Origin: Brevibacterium sp. p3-SID960
GTDB taxonomy: Bacteria > Actinomycetota > Actinomycetes > Actinomycetales > Brevibacteriaceae
DNA: 18,054 nt
Assembly: GCF_025144725.1 (NCBI RefSeq)
Contig: NZ_JALXKS010000052.1
Coordinates: forward strand, 1-18,054
Direction: 5' to 3'
Each line of letters begins with the position of its first letter. Position 1 is the first letter of the stretch. Position numbers and translations under genes: made by a program. Of this stretch, positions 1-7,154 are shown piece after piece. The notes under the pieces were generated by a model. That model worked only from the letters and a program-made list of their open reading frames with translations, did not search any database and was not told the origin of the DNA.

Positions 1-13
1 CCCCCCCCCCCCC
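1..13. repeat. Homopolymeric C run at window edge
   Basis: Thirteen consecutive C residues open the window, followed by ordinary high-GC sequence. It lies beyond the 3' end of the oligopeptide-binding protein gene. It could be genuine slippage-prone DNA, but a pure C/G run exactly at an edge also fits a contig-end sequencing artefact. Confidence 0.6.
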
Positions 14-28
14 GCCGGTCAGAGCATC

Positions 29-51
29 GAGGTCTCAGTGATGAGAGCCTC
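29..51 (-). terminator. Probable intrinsic terminator of the peptide-binding lipoprotein gene
   Basis: An inverted repeat (arms 29-37 and 42-51, loop of 4, one bulged base) starts 5 nt beyond the stop codon of the minus-strand lipoprotein gene. There is no T tract, which is common in high-GC actinobacteria. Position and stem length suggest termination or 3'-end protection. If it works, any dpp/opp permease genes further left would have reduced read-through or their own promoter. Confidence 0.4.
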
Positions 52-55
52 TAGC

Positions 56-1876
56 TCACATCTCCCACTCCCAGAAGTTCCAGAACATGGTCGGTGATAC
101 AGTCATCGGCTTGACGTTCTGCAGCTGATCGGAGTATGCGACGATCTCCGGGAACTGGAACAGCGTGATGCCGAAGCCCTCGTCGACCAGGACCTTCTCG
201 ACTTCGCCGAGGATCTCGGCCTGGCGAGCCGGGTCGGTCTCCACCTGGAGCTCGTCGTAGAGCTTGTCGACCTCGTCGTTGGTGAATCCGCCGAAGTTGT
301 TCTGACCACCGGTGCGGAAGTTCGCATCGGATTCGGTCACAGCGGTCGAGGTGGACTGCCAGCCGAACAGCGCGGCGTCGTACTCGCCGCCGCCGAGCTC
401 TTCAGACCAGGTCTCCGAAGCATTGTCGGAAACCTCGAAGCCAGCCTGATCGGCAGCTTCCTTGATGAGCTGGAACTCCTGCTCGCGGCGGGCGTTGCCC
501 TTCGCGTACAGCAGGCGGACCTTCGGAGCCTCGTCGACGCCGGCCTCTTCGAGCATCTTCTTGGCTTCTTCGACATCGCCTTCACCGTAGGTGTTCTTGA
601 TGCCGGAGGCTTCGACGACCTTGTCGTAATCCGGCGAGCCCGGAACCTGGGTGAACGATTCGCGAATCTCAGCCTCATCGTTGAGCGGCTTGACGATGTC
701 GTTGACGATCTTGCCCCTCGGAATCGACATGAGGAAGGCTTCGCGAACCTGCTTGGCCTTCTCCTCATCGCCGCCGTAGGAGGCCGGATCGAACGGACCG
801 TTGTTGTCGAACGTCAGGTCGACGTGCTCGTAGGTGGCGCCGTCAGCGGTCTTGTTCTCCACACCGTCGATACCCTCGACGGCCTGCAGGACGTCAGCGG
901 TCGACTGCGGGTTGATGAGCTGGACTTCGCCGTTCTCCAGGGCCTGGACAGCGGCCATCGGGTCCTCGTTGTAGCGGATCGTGATCTTCGACACCTTCGG
1001 CTTGCGGTCGCCTTCGTAGTCGTCACGTGCTTCGAGGGTGAGGTACTGACCTTCGCTGAAGTCCGTCATCTTCATCGGGCCGGAACCGACGAGGAGGTCC
1101 TCGTCGTCCGGCATCGAGGTCATATTGAAGCCGGTGTTCCAGAACTCGGCGATCTTCGCGAGCTGGTCCTTGTCCTCGTTCTCGATCGCGTCGAGCACGG
1201 CCTTCTTGGCCTCTTCGGGATCCTCGGTGTCGATGGCGTTCTTGGCCACGATGTGCGCCGGCATGCCGGAGTTACCGGTCGTGAGGTTGACTTCCCAGTC
1301 AGCGAAGGGCTTGCTGTACTCGAAGGTGACTTCCTTGCGGTCTTCGGAGATCTCCGGGAAGTCCGTGATCAGTGCCAGGCCCGGCTCCGCGGCGTCGAAG
1401 AAGACATCGCCGCCGGCATCCTCAACAGCGCCCTCGTCGTCACGCTCTGCATCTTCGGTGGTGTTGAAGTTGCCGCTCCGTGCAGCCCAGGCGAGCACGA
1501 GGTCAGCAGCGTCGACCGGGGTTCCATCGGACCACTTGGCGTTGTCGCTGTACGTGTACTTGACCTTGAGGGGATCCTCAGACACCTGCTCGACGGTGCC
1601 GAACGCGGTGTTGTCCTGCAGCTCGAGGTTCTCGTCGTAGTACTTGAATGCATCATGCATCATGTACACGACGTTGGCGTTCGTGACGTTGTTGGTCGCG
1701 GAAGTGTCGTTGTTCATCGAGTAGAACGGCTGGTTCCACATGACGCTGACTTCGCCGCCGCCTTCGCCGCCTCCGGCACCGCCTTCATTACCGCCGCCAC
1801 CGGGGGGTGTGCAGGCGGACAGCAGCAGTGCTGACGCCGCCACACCGGCAGCTGCGGTGAGAATGCCTCTTTTCAC
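56..1876 (-). CDS. ABC transporter family 5 (oligopeptide/dipeptide) substrate-binding lipoprotein
   Basis: Extracytoplasmic solute-binding protein that captures peptides or similar solutes for an ABC importer; 606 aa with the chosen start, typical for SBP_bac_5. The start is a GTG at 1876-1874 preceded by a good AGAAGGAG ribosome site. A longer TTG start at 1924 would only add residues before a normal signal peptide. Residues 1-22 are a lipoprotein signal: two basic residues, a hydrophobic stretch, then lipobox LLLSAC with Cys22 as the lipid anchor. A Gly/Glu-rich linker follows, then the mature domain, with the family hallmark WSDGTPVDAADLV in the first third. The chain is very acidic. The ATPase and permease genes are not in the window and could lie to the left, downstream. 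The exact ligand cannot be read from sequence; peptide is the default for the family. Confidence 0.92.
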   Translation of the reverse strand: MKRGILTAAAGVAASALLLSACTPPGGGGNEGGAGGGEGGGEVSVMWNQPFYSMNNDTSATNNVTNANVVYMMHDAFKYYDENLELQDNTAFGTVEQVSEDPLKVKYTYSDNAKWSDGTPVDAADLVLAWAARSGNFNTTEDAERDDEGAVEDAGGDVFFDAAEPGLALITDFPEISEDRKEVTFEYSKPFADWEVNLTTGNSGMPAHIVAKNAIDTEDPEEAKKAVLDAIENEDKDQLAKIAEFWNTGFNMTSMPDDEDLLVGSGPMKMTDFSEGQYLTLEARDDYEGDRKPKVSKITIRYNEDPMAAVQALENGEVQLINPQSTADVLQAVEGIDGVENKTADGATYEHVDLTFDNNGPFDPASYGGDEEKAKQVREAFLMSIPRGKIVNDIVKPLNDEAEIRESFTQVPGSPDYDKVVEASGIKNTYGEGDVEEAKKMLEEAGVDEAPKVRLLYAKGNARREQEFQLIKEAADQAGFEVSDNASETWSEELGGGEYDAALFGWQSTSTAVTESDANFRTGGQNNFGGFTNDEVDKLYDELQVETDPARQAEILGEVEKVLVDEGFGITLFQFPEIVAYSDQLQNVKPMTVSPTMFWNFWEWEM

Positions 1877-2062
1877 GTCGTCTCCTTCTATCGGTAATCG
1901 CAATCTCACCGGCCAGCATGACAATCATGACTGCCAGGTGAGCACTTCATGAGCGAAGTGTGGATCGCAACTAAAGCTAGGCCACCGGAGCGTGTGACAG
2001 AGTCCACAATTCGGGAAATTACGCCTATCGTTACCGATTTGAGACGTCGATGAATGGTGTAG

Positions 2063-2095
2063 TGCATGTTGTGCAGATCACTGCATGAACTTGCA
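2063..2095. repeat. Four TGCA motifs in helical phase, possible operator
   Basis: TGCA occurs at 2063, 2072, 2082 and 2092, so at 9-10 nt steps, close to one helical turn. The second and third copies also form an inverted repeat, TGCAG-ATCA-CTGCA. This looks like a binding site for a regulator in the lipoprotein/PH-domain divergent region. Function is inferred only from the regular spacing. Confidence 0.3.
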
Positions 2096-2185
2096 TCGTT
2101 CGGCCTCTCCCGATGCAGCTCAACCGGAAGGTCAGCGTCGCAGCTCGGCAGGTGCTGTGAGCGCAGATCCATCTTGGCCTTCGAT

Positions 2186-2198
2186 TAGGGTGGAGGCC
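2186..2198 (+). promoter_or_regulatory. -10 box with leaderless spacing for the PH-domain gene
   Basis: TAGGGT at 2186-2191 is followed by 7 nt and then the ATG at 2199. That spacing puts the transcription start at or next to the A of the start codon, the usual leaderless layout in actinobacteria. The same 7 nt contain GGAGG only two bases before the ATG, too close for a normal Shine-Dalgarno. No clear -35 is seen. Confidence 0.45.
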
Positions 2199-2831
2199 AT
2201 GTTCTCGCTGCTGAACCGCCCGAGCTCCGGGCCGCCGCGCTACCCAGAGGAGGGCACACTGCGGCCGACCGGCGCCCGTGTCCTCGCCGGCACCGCCATC
2301 GGCGTTGCCGTTGTCGCAGCCGTGAGCATCGCCTACCAGTTCCCACCGCCGACCGCCCTGCTGCTGGCAGGCATCCCTGCCCTCGGCGCGGTACTCGTCT
2401 GGGCGCTGTACTGGCACCCTCACGTCGACATCTCCCCAGCAGGAATGGCATTCGTCAACATCCTGCGCACCACGCCGATCCCCTGGCCAGCCGTTGATGC
2501 CTTCGACCTGCGCTACGGGCTGGCGGTCACCACGCGCTGGGGAACGAAGGAATCCGCGTGGGCGATACCGCGGGCGATGAAGCGAGCCCTGCCCACCTCG
2601 CGTCAGGCACCTGCGGGTCCCTCCGCTGGTGCGCGCACACGCGACAACGCGAATCCGCTCATCATCGCTGTCGTCGACTATCACGCCGAGTTGGACAAAC
2701 GCGGATTCCTTGCCGATCCGGTGCTCGAAAACACGACGCCCCAGCACCGGTGGAACACCGGTGTCATCGCCGCACTGCTGCTGACAGCTGCGTGGGCGGC
2801 AGCGGCGATCATCTGCCTGCAGGTGCGCTGA
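2199..2831 (+). CDS. PH domain-containing membrane protein (bPH_6-like)
   Basis: A 210-aa integral membrane protein of unknown function, common in actinobacteria. After a Pro-rich cytoplasmic N terminus there are two adjacent hydrophobic segments at about residues 27-72. Then comes a soluble segment with the bacterial PH-like pattern (HPHVDISPAGMAFVNILRTT, then IPWPAVDAFDLRYGL), a Pro/Ala-rich linker, and a last membrane helix at about 186-207. The start at 2199 is chosen because the conserved architecture begins there and a -10 box sits 7 nt upstream; upstream in-frame codons give only low-complexity sequence. The gene converges on the MBL hydrolase gene with 3 nt between stop codons. The assignment rests on architecture; the biological role is unknown. 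Confidence 0.75.
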   Translation: MFSLLNRPSSGPPRYPEEGTLRPTGARVLAGTAIGVAVVAAVSIAYQFPPPTALLLAGIPALGAVLVWALYWHPHVDISPAGMAFVNILRTTPIPWPAVDAFDLRYGLAVTTRWGTKESAWAIPRAMKRALPTSRQAPAGPSAGARTRDNANPLIIAVVDYHAELDKRGFLADPVLENTTPQHRWNTGVIAALLLTAAWAAAAIICLQVR

Positions 2832-2834
2832 AGC

Positions 2835-3488
2835 TCACCAGCCTCGCGTGCGCCACTGAGGGATCTGCGGACGCTCGGCACCGATCGTGGTCGCATCACC
2901 GTGTCCGGGCAGCACGTGGGTCTCGTCGCCGAACTGGCCGAAGATCCTCTCCTCCAGGTCGTCCATGAGCGAGGCGAAGTCCTCGCTGCTCCACGTCTTT
3001 CCCGGGCCGCCCGGGAACAGGCTGTCGCCGGAGAAGATGACGACCTCGCCCCCGGAGTCGCGCAGCACGTAGGCCACCGATCCGGGAGTGTGGCCGCGCA
3101 GCTCGATGACGTTGAGCTCGAACCCGTCGAAGGACAGAGTCTCGCCATGGGCGACCTGCTGGTCGATTGTCTGGCCCGACTCCTCGGTGATCGCCTCAGC
3201 GTCGTTGACGCCGGCGACTGTGCGGGCGTCGTAGCGCTCGGTAATCGGTTTGAGGGCGCGGACGTGGTCCCAGTGCCGGTGTGTGGTGAGCACATCGGTG
3301 ACATGGGCGGCATCGGCGGGTCCCGCCTCGGCGCCGGCTTCGACGAGCGACTCAATCGCCTCGACGTCGTCAGCGGCATCGATGATGATCTGCTGGCCGG
3401 TCGTGGCCGAGGTGAGCAGATAGACGTTGTTGCTCATCTCCGAGACGGCGATCGAGCGGAGGGAAACATCAGTGAGCTGAAGGTCCAT
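2835..3488 (-). CDS. Metallo-beta-lactamase fold hydrolase (glyoxalase II-like)
   Basis: Cytoplasmic zinc hydrolase of 217 aa, a typical length for small glyoxalase II-like MBL proteins. The metal-binding motif is THRHWDH (His70, His72, Asp74, His75). It is followed by the later ligands in GHTPGS (about residue 133), SGDSLF (Asp about 152) and LPGHGD (His about 195), so the full metal-ligand set is present. Such proteins hydrolyse thioesters such as S-lactoylglutathione analogues; in actinobacteria the thiol is usually mycothiol, but the substrate here cannot be deduced. The start ATG at 3488 has GAGGAG about 6 nt upstream. A TAGGCT box on the minus strand at 3551-3546 is a likely -10, giving a leader of about 50 nt. 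Its promoter region is shared divergently with the guanidine exporter unit. Confidence 0.9.
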   Translation of the reverse strand: MDLQLTDVSLRSIAVSEMSNNVYLLTSATTGQQIIIDAADDVEAIESLVEAGAEAGPADAAHVTDVLTTHRHWDHVRALKPITERYDARTVAGVNDAEAITEESGQTIDQQVAHGETLSFDGFELNVIELRGHTPGSVAYVLRDSGGEVVIFSGDSLFPGGPGKTWSSEDFASLMDDLEERIFGQFGDETHVLPGHGDATTIGAERPQIPQWRTRGW

Positions 3489-3545
3489 GGCGGTCTCCTC
3501 TTCTCCGGTGTGCCGCCGGCGGCAGCCAGCGGGGGCTTAGGTCCC

Positions 3546-3551
3546 AGCCTA
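3546..3551 (-). promoter_or_regulatory. Candidate -10 box of the MBL hydrolase gene
   Basis: TAGGCT on the minus strand, about 58 nt before the start codon. A 14-bp perfect palindrome at 3511-3524 lies in the predicted leader and could be a small hairpin or operator. No recognisable -35 was seen. Confidence 0.3.
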
Positions 3552-3619
3552 ACGGGAACGGTGCCCGCCGCACACGGGTCTCACCGGGTGCGCGCCCGGT
3601 CAGCGGGGGGCGGCGGTGC

Positions 3620-3625
3620 TATGGT
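3620..3625 (+). promoter_or_regulatory. Candidate -10 box driving the riboswitch-SMR transcript
   Basis: TATGGT lies 24 nt before the riboswitch stem, placing the transcript start near 3631-3633. That leaves the whole aptamer inside the leader RNA. The -35 is not recognisable, as is usual for many actinobacterial promoters. Confidence 0.4.
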
Positions 3626-3649
3626 GGCCAGCAGGCACCGACAGTGCCA

Positions 3650-3690
3650 GCGGACGAGGGAGCCGTACCCGCCGAGCGCAAAGACGGCCG
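3650..3690 (+). promoter_or_regulatory. Guanidine-III (ykkC-III) riboswitch aptamer
   Basis: The 41-nt element matches the class III guanidine aptamer as I recall it, segment by segment: CGGACGAGG (3651-3659), GCCGTACCC (3662-3670) and AAGACGGC (3681-3688). The expected pairings are present. GCGG 3650-3653 pairs with CCGC 3669-3672 (P1), and GCCGT 3662-3666 pairs with ACGGC 3684-3688 to make the pseudoknot. The ACGAGG and AAG joining bases that build the ligand pocket are retained. It ends 10 nt before the ATG of the first SMR gene, which has no separate Shine-Dalgarno. Ligand binding would therefore most likely change access to the translation start. Class III is known mainly from actinobacteria and precedes guanidinium exporter genes, as here. 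Confidence 0.88.
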
Positions 3691-3700
3691 CTTTCTCATC

Positions 3701-4012
3701 ATGTACTGGACTGTTCTCATCTCATCCGGCACGTTCGAGGCGATGTGGGCATTCGCTCTGGCCGCCCGCCATCTGCGCATCATGCCGCGTCTGGCCCTCT
3801 TCGTCATCGGGGCCGTTGTCTCCATGGCCGGTCTGGCCTGGGGCCTGCAGGAGGTTCCCGTCGGCTCCGGCTACGCCGCCTGGGTGGCCGCTGGTGCCAT
3901 CACCACGCTGGCCCTCGGCGCCCTGCGCGGGACTGAACGGCTGAATCTTGTGCGCATCGCCTGCGTCGCGGCGATCATCGCCGGTGTCGTCGGACTGCAG
4001 GTACTGCCATGA
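3701..4012 (+). CDS. SMR-family transporter subunit 1, probable guanidinium exporter pair
   Basis: A 103-aa four-helix small multidrug resistance protein. The start ATG at 3701 gives the standard SMR opening (MYWTVLISSGTFEAMWA) with the essential membrane Glu at residue 13. The alternative GTG at 3644 would run through the riboswitch and is rejected. It overlaps the next SMR gene by 4 nt (ATGA), so the two are translationally coupled and probably form a heterodimer, as in YkkCD-type pairs. The guanidine riboswitch in front points to proton-coupled guanidinium export rather than broad drug efflux. Where its partner has the family motif GTAYAIWTGIG in helix 3, this subunit has GSGYAAWVAAG, so the two halves have diverged. 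It acts in the cytoplasmic membrane. Confidence 0.87.
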   Translation: MYWTVLISSGTFEAMWAFALAARHLRIMPRLALFVIGAVVSMAGLAWGLQEVPVGSGYAAWVAAGAITTLALGALRGTERLNLVRIACVAAIIAGVVGLQVLP

Positions 4013-4365
4013 CGAAGTACTGGCTGGTGCTCCTCTTCTCCGGCATGGCCGAGGCGATCTGGGCGGGCATGCTGGCCGCCGGTGTGCTGCACCCCGGCCG
4101 CGGGGCCCTCTTCCTCGCCGGTCTCGCGGCATCGCTGTCCGGCCTGGCCTATGCGATGCGGGCGATCCCCATGGGCACCGCCTATGCGATCTGGACCGGA
4201 ATCGGCGCCGCGACGACAGCCGCCTGGTCCGCGGTCCTCGGTGAGGAGTTCGGTGCGGGCAAGATCGCCTGTCTGGTTCTCATCATCGCCGGTGTCGCCG
4301 GTCTGCAGCTCACCGCCGACATGACCGACGGCACAGAAGCTCAGAAGGCTCCGTCACAGAACTGA
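4009..4365 (+). CDS. SMR-family transporter subunit 2, probable guanidinium exporter pair
   Basis: A 118-aa partner of the preceding SMR protein, starting at the ATG inside the 4-nt overlap. It has four hydrophobic helices, the conserved proton/substrate Glu at residue 15 in FSGMAEAIWAG, and a canonical helix 3 motif MGTAYAIWTGIGAATTAA typical of the SugE/Gdx branch. A short polar tail of about 15 residues follows helix 4. Co-expression under the guanidine-III riboswitch suggests that the two proteins form one antiparallel heterodimer exporting guanidinium in exchange for protons. The gene converges on the Old Yellow Enzyme gene with only about 10 nt between them, so termination must occur within coding sequence or be weak. 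Confidence 0.88.
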   Translation: MTKYWLVLLFSGMAEAIWAGMLAAGVLHPGRGALFLAGLAASLSGLAYAMRAIPMGTAYAIWTGIGAATTAAWSAVLGEEFGAGKIACLVLIIAGVAGLQLTADMTDGTEAQKAPSQN

Positions 4366-4375
4366 CGCGTGCGGT

Positions 4376-5452
4376 TCACCACTTGCCGCGGGTGTACTGC
4401 GGTGGGTATGGCGCGTCGCGCCAGTCGAGCCCGAGTGCATGGGCAGCTCGCTGCGGCCAGGCCGGTTCGCGCAGCGCGGCCCGGGCCAGCAGCACCACGT
4501 CGGCGTCACCGGAGACGAGGATGCCCTCGGCCTGTGCGGGCTCGGTGATGAGCCCGACGGCGCCGGTGGTGACGCCAGCGGCAGCGATCTCCGCGGCCAG
4601 CGGCACCTGATAGGACGGGCCCACGGGGATGTCTGCGATGACGTTGCCGCCGGAGGACACGTCGATGAGATCGCAGCCGGCATCCTGCAGGGCGGTCGCG
4701 ACCTCGGTGGCCTCGGTGATGTCGAAGCCGCCATCGGTCCAGTCGCTGGCCGAGATCCGCACAAGCACCGGCTTGTCCTCGTCGAAGGACTCGCGCACAG
4801 CGGTGTAGACCTCCATGAGCAGACGGGCACGGCCGGCGAGATCGCCGCCGTACTCGTCAGTGCGGACGTTGGACAGCGGTGAGAGGAAGGAATGGAGCAG
4901 ATAGCCGTGGGCGGCGTGGATCTCGACCGTGTCGAACCCGGCTGCGTCAGCCCGGCGGGCCGCGGCAGCGAAGGCCTCGACGACCTCGGCGATGGCCTCC
5001 CGGCTCAGCGCTGCCGGCTCTGCGAGCCCTTCGAATGCGACAGCCGAGGGCCCGACAGTCGGCCAGCCGCCGGCCGCCTCGGGAACGGAGCCAGAGGGCT
5101 CGCCGACGAACGGACGGTACGTGCTGGCTTTGCGGCCCGCGTGGGCGAGCTGCATGCCGATCGCCGCGCCCTGACTGTGGGCGAAGTCGACGATCGGGGT
5201 CCAGGCCTCGGTGTGGGCATCGGACCAGATGCCTGCGTCCTGCGGTGAGATCCGCCCTTCGGGCAGCACAGCAGCGGCTTCGGTGAGGATGAGGCCGAAC
5301 CCGCCGGTGGCGCGGGCGCCGAGGTGCACGAGGTGCCAGTGACCGGGCATGCCGTCGCGGTTCTCGCAGGAGTACTGGCACATCGGTGCCAGCCAGACGC
5401 GATTGCGGACGGTGAGTCCGCGCAGGGTGATCGGTTCGAAGAGTTTCGCCAT
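4376..5452 (-). CDS. NADH:flavin oxidoreductase, Old Yellow Enzyme (YqjM-like)
   Basis: FMN-dependent ene-reductase of 358 aa that would reduce activated C=C bonds (enones, maleimides and similar) with NAD(P)H in the cytoplasm. The TIM-barrel family features are clear. The N-terminal APMCQYS has Cys25 and Tyr27, the YqjM-class flavin-tuning Cys and active-site Tyr. QLAHAGRKAS follows, then EIHAAHGYLLHSFLSP with the paired substrate-binding His residues, then NVRTDEYGG, and in the last third AGVTTGAVGLITEP for the FMN phosphate site. The physiological substrate is unknown for most such enzymes. The ATG at 5452 follows a TAGGCT -10 by 6 nt, so the gene can be transcribed alone and leaderless, although it lies 52 nt downstream of the DASS transporter gene on the same strand. 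Its 3' end faces the SMR pair. Confidence 0.92.
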   Translation of the reverse strand: MAKLFEPITLRGLTVRNRVWLAPMCQYSCENRDGMPGHWHLVHLGARATGGFGLILTEAAAVLPEGRISPQDAGIWSDAHTEAWTPIVDFAHSQGAAIGMQLAHAGRKASTYRPFVGEPSGSVPEAAGGWPTVGPSAVAFEGLAEPAALSREAIAEVVEAFAAAARRADAAGFDTVEIHAAHGYLLHSFLSPLSNVRTDEYGGDLAGRARLLMEVYTAVRESFDEDKPVLVRISASDWTDGGFDITEATEVATALQDAGCDLIDVSSGGNVIADIPVGPSYQVPLAAEIAAAGVTTGAVGLITEPAQAEGILVSGDADVVLLARAALREPAWPQRAAHALGLDWRDAPYPPQYTRGKW

Positions 5453-5464
5453 GCCCTCAGCCTA
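5453..5464 (-). promoter_or_regulatory. -10 box with leaderless spacing for the Old Yellow Enzyme gene
   Basis: On the minus strand TAGGCT (5464-5459) is followed by 6 nt and the ATG at 5452. The intervening GAGGG is a possible but very close ribosome site. This arrangement gives the gene an independent start despite the upstream transporter gene. Confidence 0.45.
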
Positions 5465-5482
5465 ACTGCTGCTCAGCAGGCC

Positions 5483-5500
5483 GAGGGCATGACGGCCCTC
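5483..5500 (-). terminator. Possible terminator hairpin after the DASS transporter gene
   Basis: A perfect 6-bp inverted repeat (GAGGGC 5483-5488, GCCCTC 5495-5500, loop of 6) starts 4 nt after the transporter stop codon on the minus strand. There is no T tract. It may partly insulate the Old Yellow Enzyme gene, which has its own -10. Confidence 0.35.
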
Positions 5501-5504
5501 ACGT

Positions 5505-7136
5505 TCACAGAGCGATCGAGAAGACACCCACCGCGATCGTCATGGTGACGATCGAGATGATGACGATGCCGATGACGTTGAGCACCACGCCGCCCTTGAC
5601 CATGTCGGCGATGCGCACATAGCCCGAGCCGTAGGCCACCGCGTTGGGCGGGGTGGCGACCGGCAGCATGAACGCGCAGGTGGCGGCGAGTGCGACTGGG
5701 ATCGTCAGCAGCAGCGGGTCGTAGCCCAGGCCCATCGCGACACCGGCGACGACCGGGATGAACGTCGCGGCGGTGGCGGTGTTCGAGGTGATCTCGGTGA
5801 GGAAGATGATGCCGGTGGCGAGGATGACCACGAGTGCGACCAGCGGCATCCAGTCCAGCGCCTGGACCGATTCGCCGATCCAGTCGGTCAGCCCGGTCTT
5901 GGTGAACTGGTCCGACAGCGCCAGGCCGCCGCCGAAGAGCAGCAGCACGCCCCACGGCAGTTCGACGGCTGATTCCCAGTCGAGCAGCCGGACGCCGCGG
6001 GCGTGGCCGGCGGGCATGAAGAACAGCAGCAGGCCGATGGTCATGGCGATGCCGGCGTCGTCGATCGGCGGATCCTCGAAGATGATCGGGAGCGCGATCC
6101 ACGACACAGCAGCGAGCACGAAGAGCGTGAGGACACGCCATTCGCCCTGCGAGACCGGTCCGAGCTTGTCCATCTCGCGGCGGATGAGGTCGCGGCCGCC
6201 GGGGATCCGGTCGATCTCGGGCTTGAAGAACATCTTGGTGAGCACGAACCAGGCGGCGACAAGCATGACGATCGCCACCGGGGTGCCGACAAGCATCCAC
6301 TGGCCGAAATGGATGTCGATGTCCTGGTTCTCGCGCAGGTAGCCGACCAGCAGGGTGTTCGGCGGGGTGCCGATGATCGTGGCAACCGAGCCGATCGAGG
6401 CGGCATAGGCGATGCCGAGCATGAGTGCGATCCCGAAGCGCGACTGCAGGATGCCGTCGGTGCCGGTCGCGTCGTCATCGGCCTTCTCGGAGTCTTCGAG
6501 CGTGTCGTCGCCGGCCTTCGACATCGCTTCGTTGACGAGCACGAGGACGGACAGGCCGATGGGCAGCATGAGCACGGCGGTTGCGGTGTTCGACACCCAC
6601 ATCGACAGGAATGCGGTGGCGATCATGAAGCCGGCGATGAGCGCGCCGGTGCGCTCGCCCATGAACGACAGGATGATGAGGGCGATGCGCCGATGGAGGT
6701 TCCAGCGCTGCATCGCCAGGGCGATGAGGAACCCGCCCATGAACAGGAAGATCGTGTCGGAGCCGTATTTCGCACCGACCGAGGAGACGGTCACCGGGGC
6801 CTCTTCGGTGCCTTCGATGAGGAGGGGGAAGACGACGAGCGGGACGAGTGCGGTCGCCGGGATCGGCAGCGCCTCGGTCATCCACCACACGGCCATGACG
6901 CTGGCTGTGGCGGCGGTGACGCGGGCGCCGTGGGGCACCTCTTCGGGCATGACGAACCAGATGATGGCCGCGAGCACGAGCCCGCCGAGGATGCCGATCC
7001 AGCGGGTGTAGTTCGTCGACTTCGAAAACGGTTCCGCCCGCTCTCCGGGTGAAAGCATGTTCTGCTCGCTGTTGCCGGTGCGCGGCAGCGGCGAGTAGTG
7101 GGAGGCGTGTTCGCCTGCTGGTCGGTTCTCGGACAT
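5505..7136 (-). CDS. SLC13/DASS family sodium:dicarboxylate (divalent anion) symporter
   Basis: A 543-aa polytopic membrane protein that imports di- or tricarboxylates such as succinate, malate or fumarate, usually with Na+. The two DASS hallmark SNT motifs are present, VSNTATAVLMLPIG in the first half and TSNTATAATFIPV in the second, as expected for the inverted-repeat transport domain. GTPPNTLLVG follows the first, and VATPPNAVAYGSG follows the second. A 40-residue hydrophilic N terminus precedes the first helix. The ATG at 7136 is chosen because AAGGGA lies 9 nt upstream; an in-frame ATG at 7145 directly abuts that site. The frame stays open further upstream on the same strand across the hydrolase gene, but that part is a shadow and not a fusion. 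It lies 76 nt after the hydrolase gene and is probably co-transcribed with it. Confidence 0.92.
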   Translation of the reverse strand: MSENRPAGEHASHYSPLPRTGNSEQNMLSPGERAEPFSKSTNYTRWIGILGGLVLAAIIWFVMPEEVPHGARVTAATASVMAVWWMTEALPIPATALVPLVVFPLLIEGTEEAPVTVSSVGAKYGSDTIFLFMGGFLIALAMQRWNLHRRIALIILSFMGERTGALIAGFMIATAFLSMWVSNTATAVLMLPIGLSVLVLVNEAMSKAGDDTLEDSEKADDDATGTDGILQSRFGIALMLGIAYAASIGSVATIIGTPPNTLLVGYLRENQDIDIHFGQWMLVGTPVAIVMLVAAWFVLTKMFFKPEIDRIPGGRDLIRREMDKLGPVSQGEWRVLTLFVLAAVSWIALPIIFEDPPIDDAGIAMTIGLLLFFMPAGHARGVRLLDWESAVELPWGVLLLFGGGLALSDQFTKTGLTDWIGESVQALDWMPLVALVVILATGIIFLTEITSNTATAATFIPVVAGVAMGLGYDPLLLTIPVALAATCAFMLPVATPPNAVAYGSGYVRIADMVKGGVVLNVIGIVIISIVTMTIAVGVFSIAL

Positions 7137-7154
7137 CGGGCTCATTCCCTTAGC

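Larger units (their letters stand above)
1877..2198. other. Divergent intergenic region, relatively AT-rich, with candidate promoter elements
   Basis: This 322-bp gap separates the minus-strand lipoprotein gene from the plus-strand PH-domain gene. It is visibly more AT-rich than its surroundings, particularly 1960-2100. On the minus strand a TAGCTT at 1979-1974 could be the -10 box of the lipoprotein gene, giving a leader of roughly 90 nt; I see no convincing -35. Phased TGCA repeats lie at 2063-2095 and a leaderless-type -10 at 2186. No coding frame here looks real. Confidence 0.4.

Noticed and set aside
824..1834. Long plus-strand open frame (336 codons) opposite the peptide-binding lipoprotein gene
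   Set aside because: It is antisense to a clear family 5 lipoprotein, has no domain or ribosome site, and shows the Val/Leu/Asp/Arg-rich composition of a high-GC shadow frame.
3644..3700. GTG start for the first SMR gene at 3644
   Set aside because: It would make the guanidine-III aptamer coding and add residues absent from SMR proteins; the ATG at 3701 gives the standard N terminus.
6003..7052. Plus-strand open frame of 349 codons opposite the DASS transporter
   Set aside because: Low-complexity Asp/Glu/Gly/His/Arg composition complementary to membrane-helix codons; a typical shadow.
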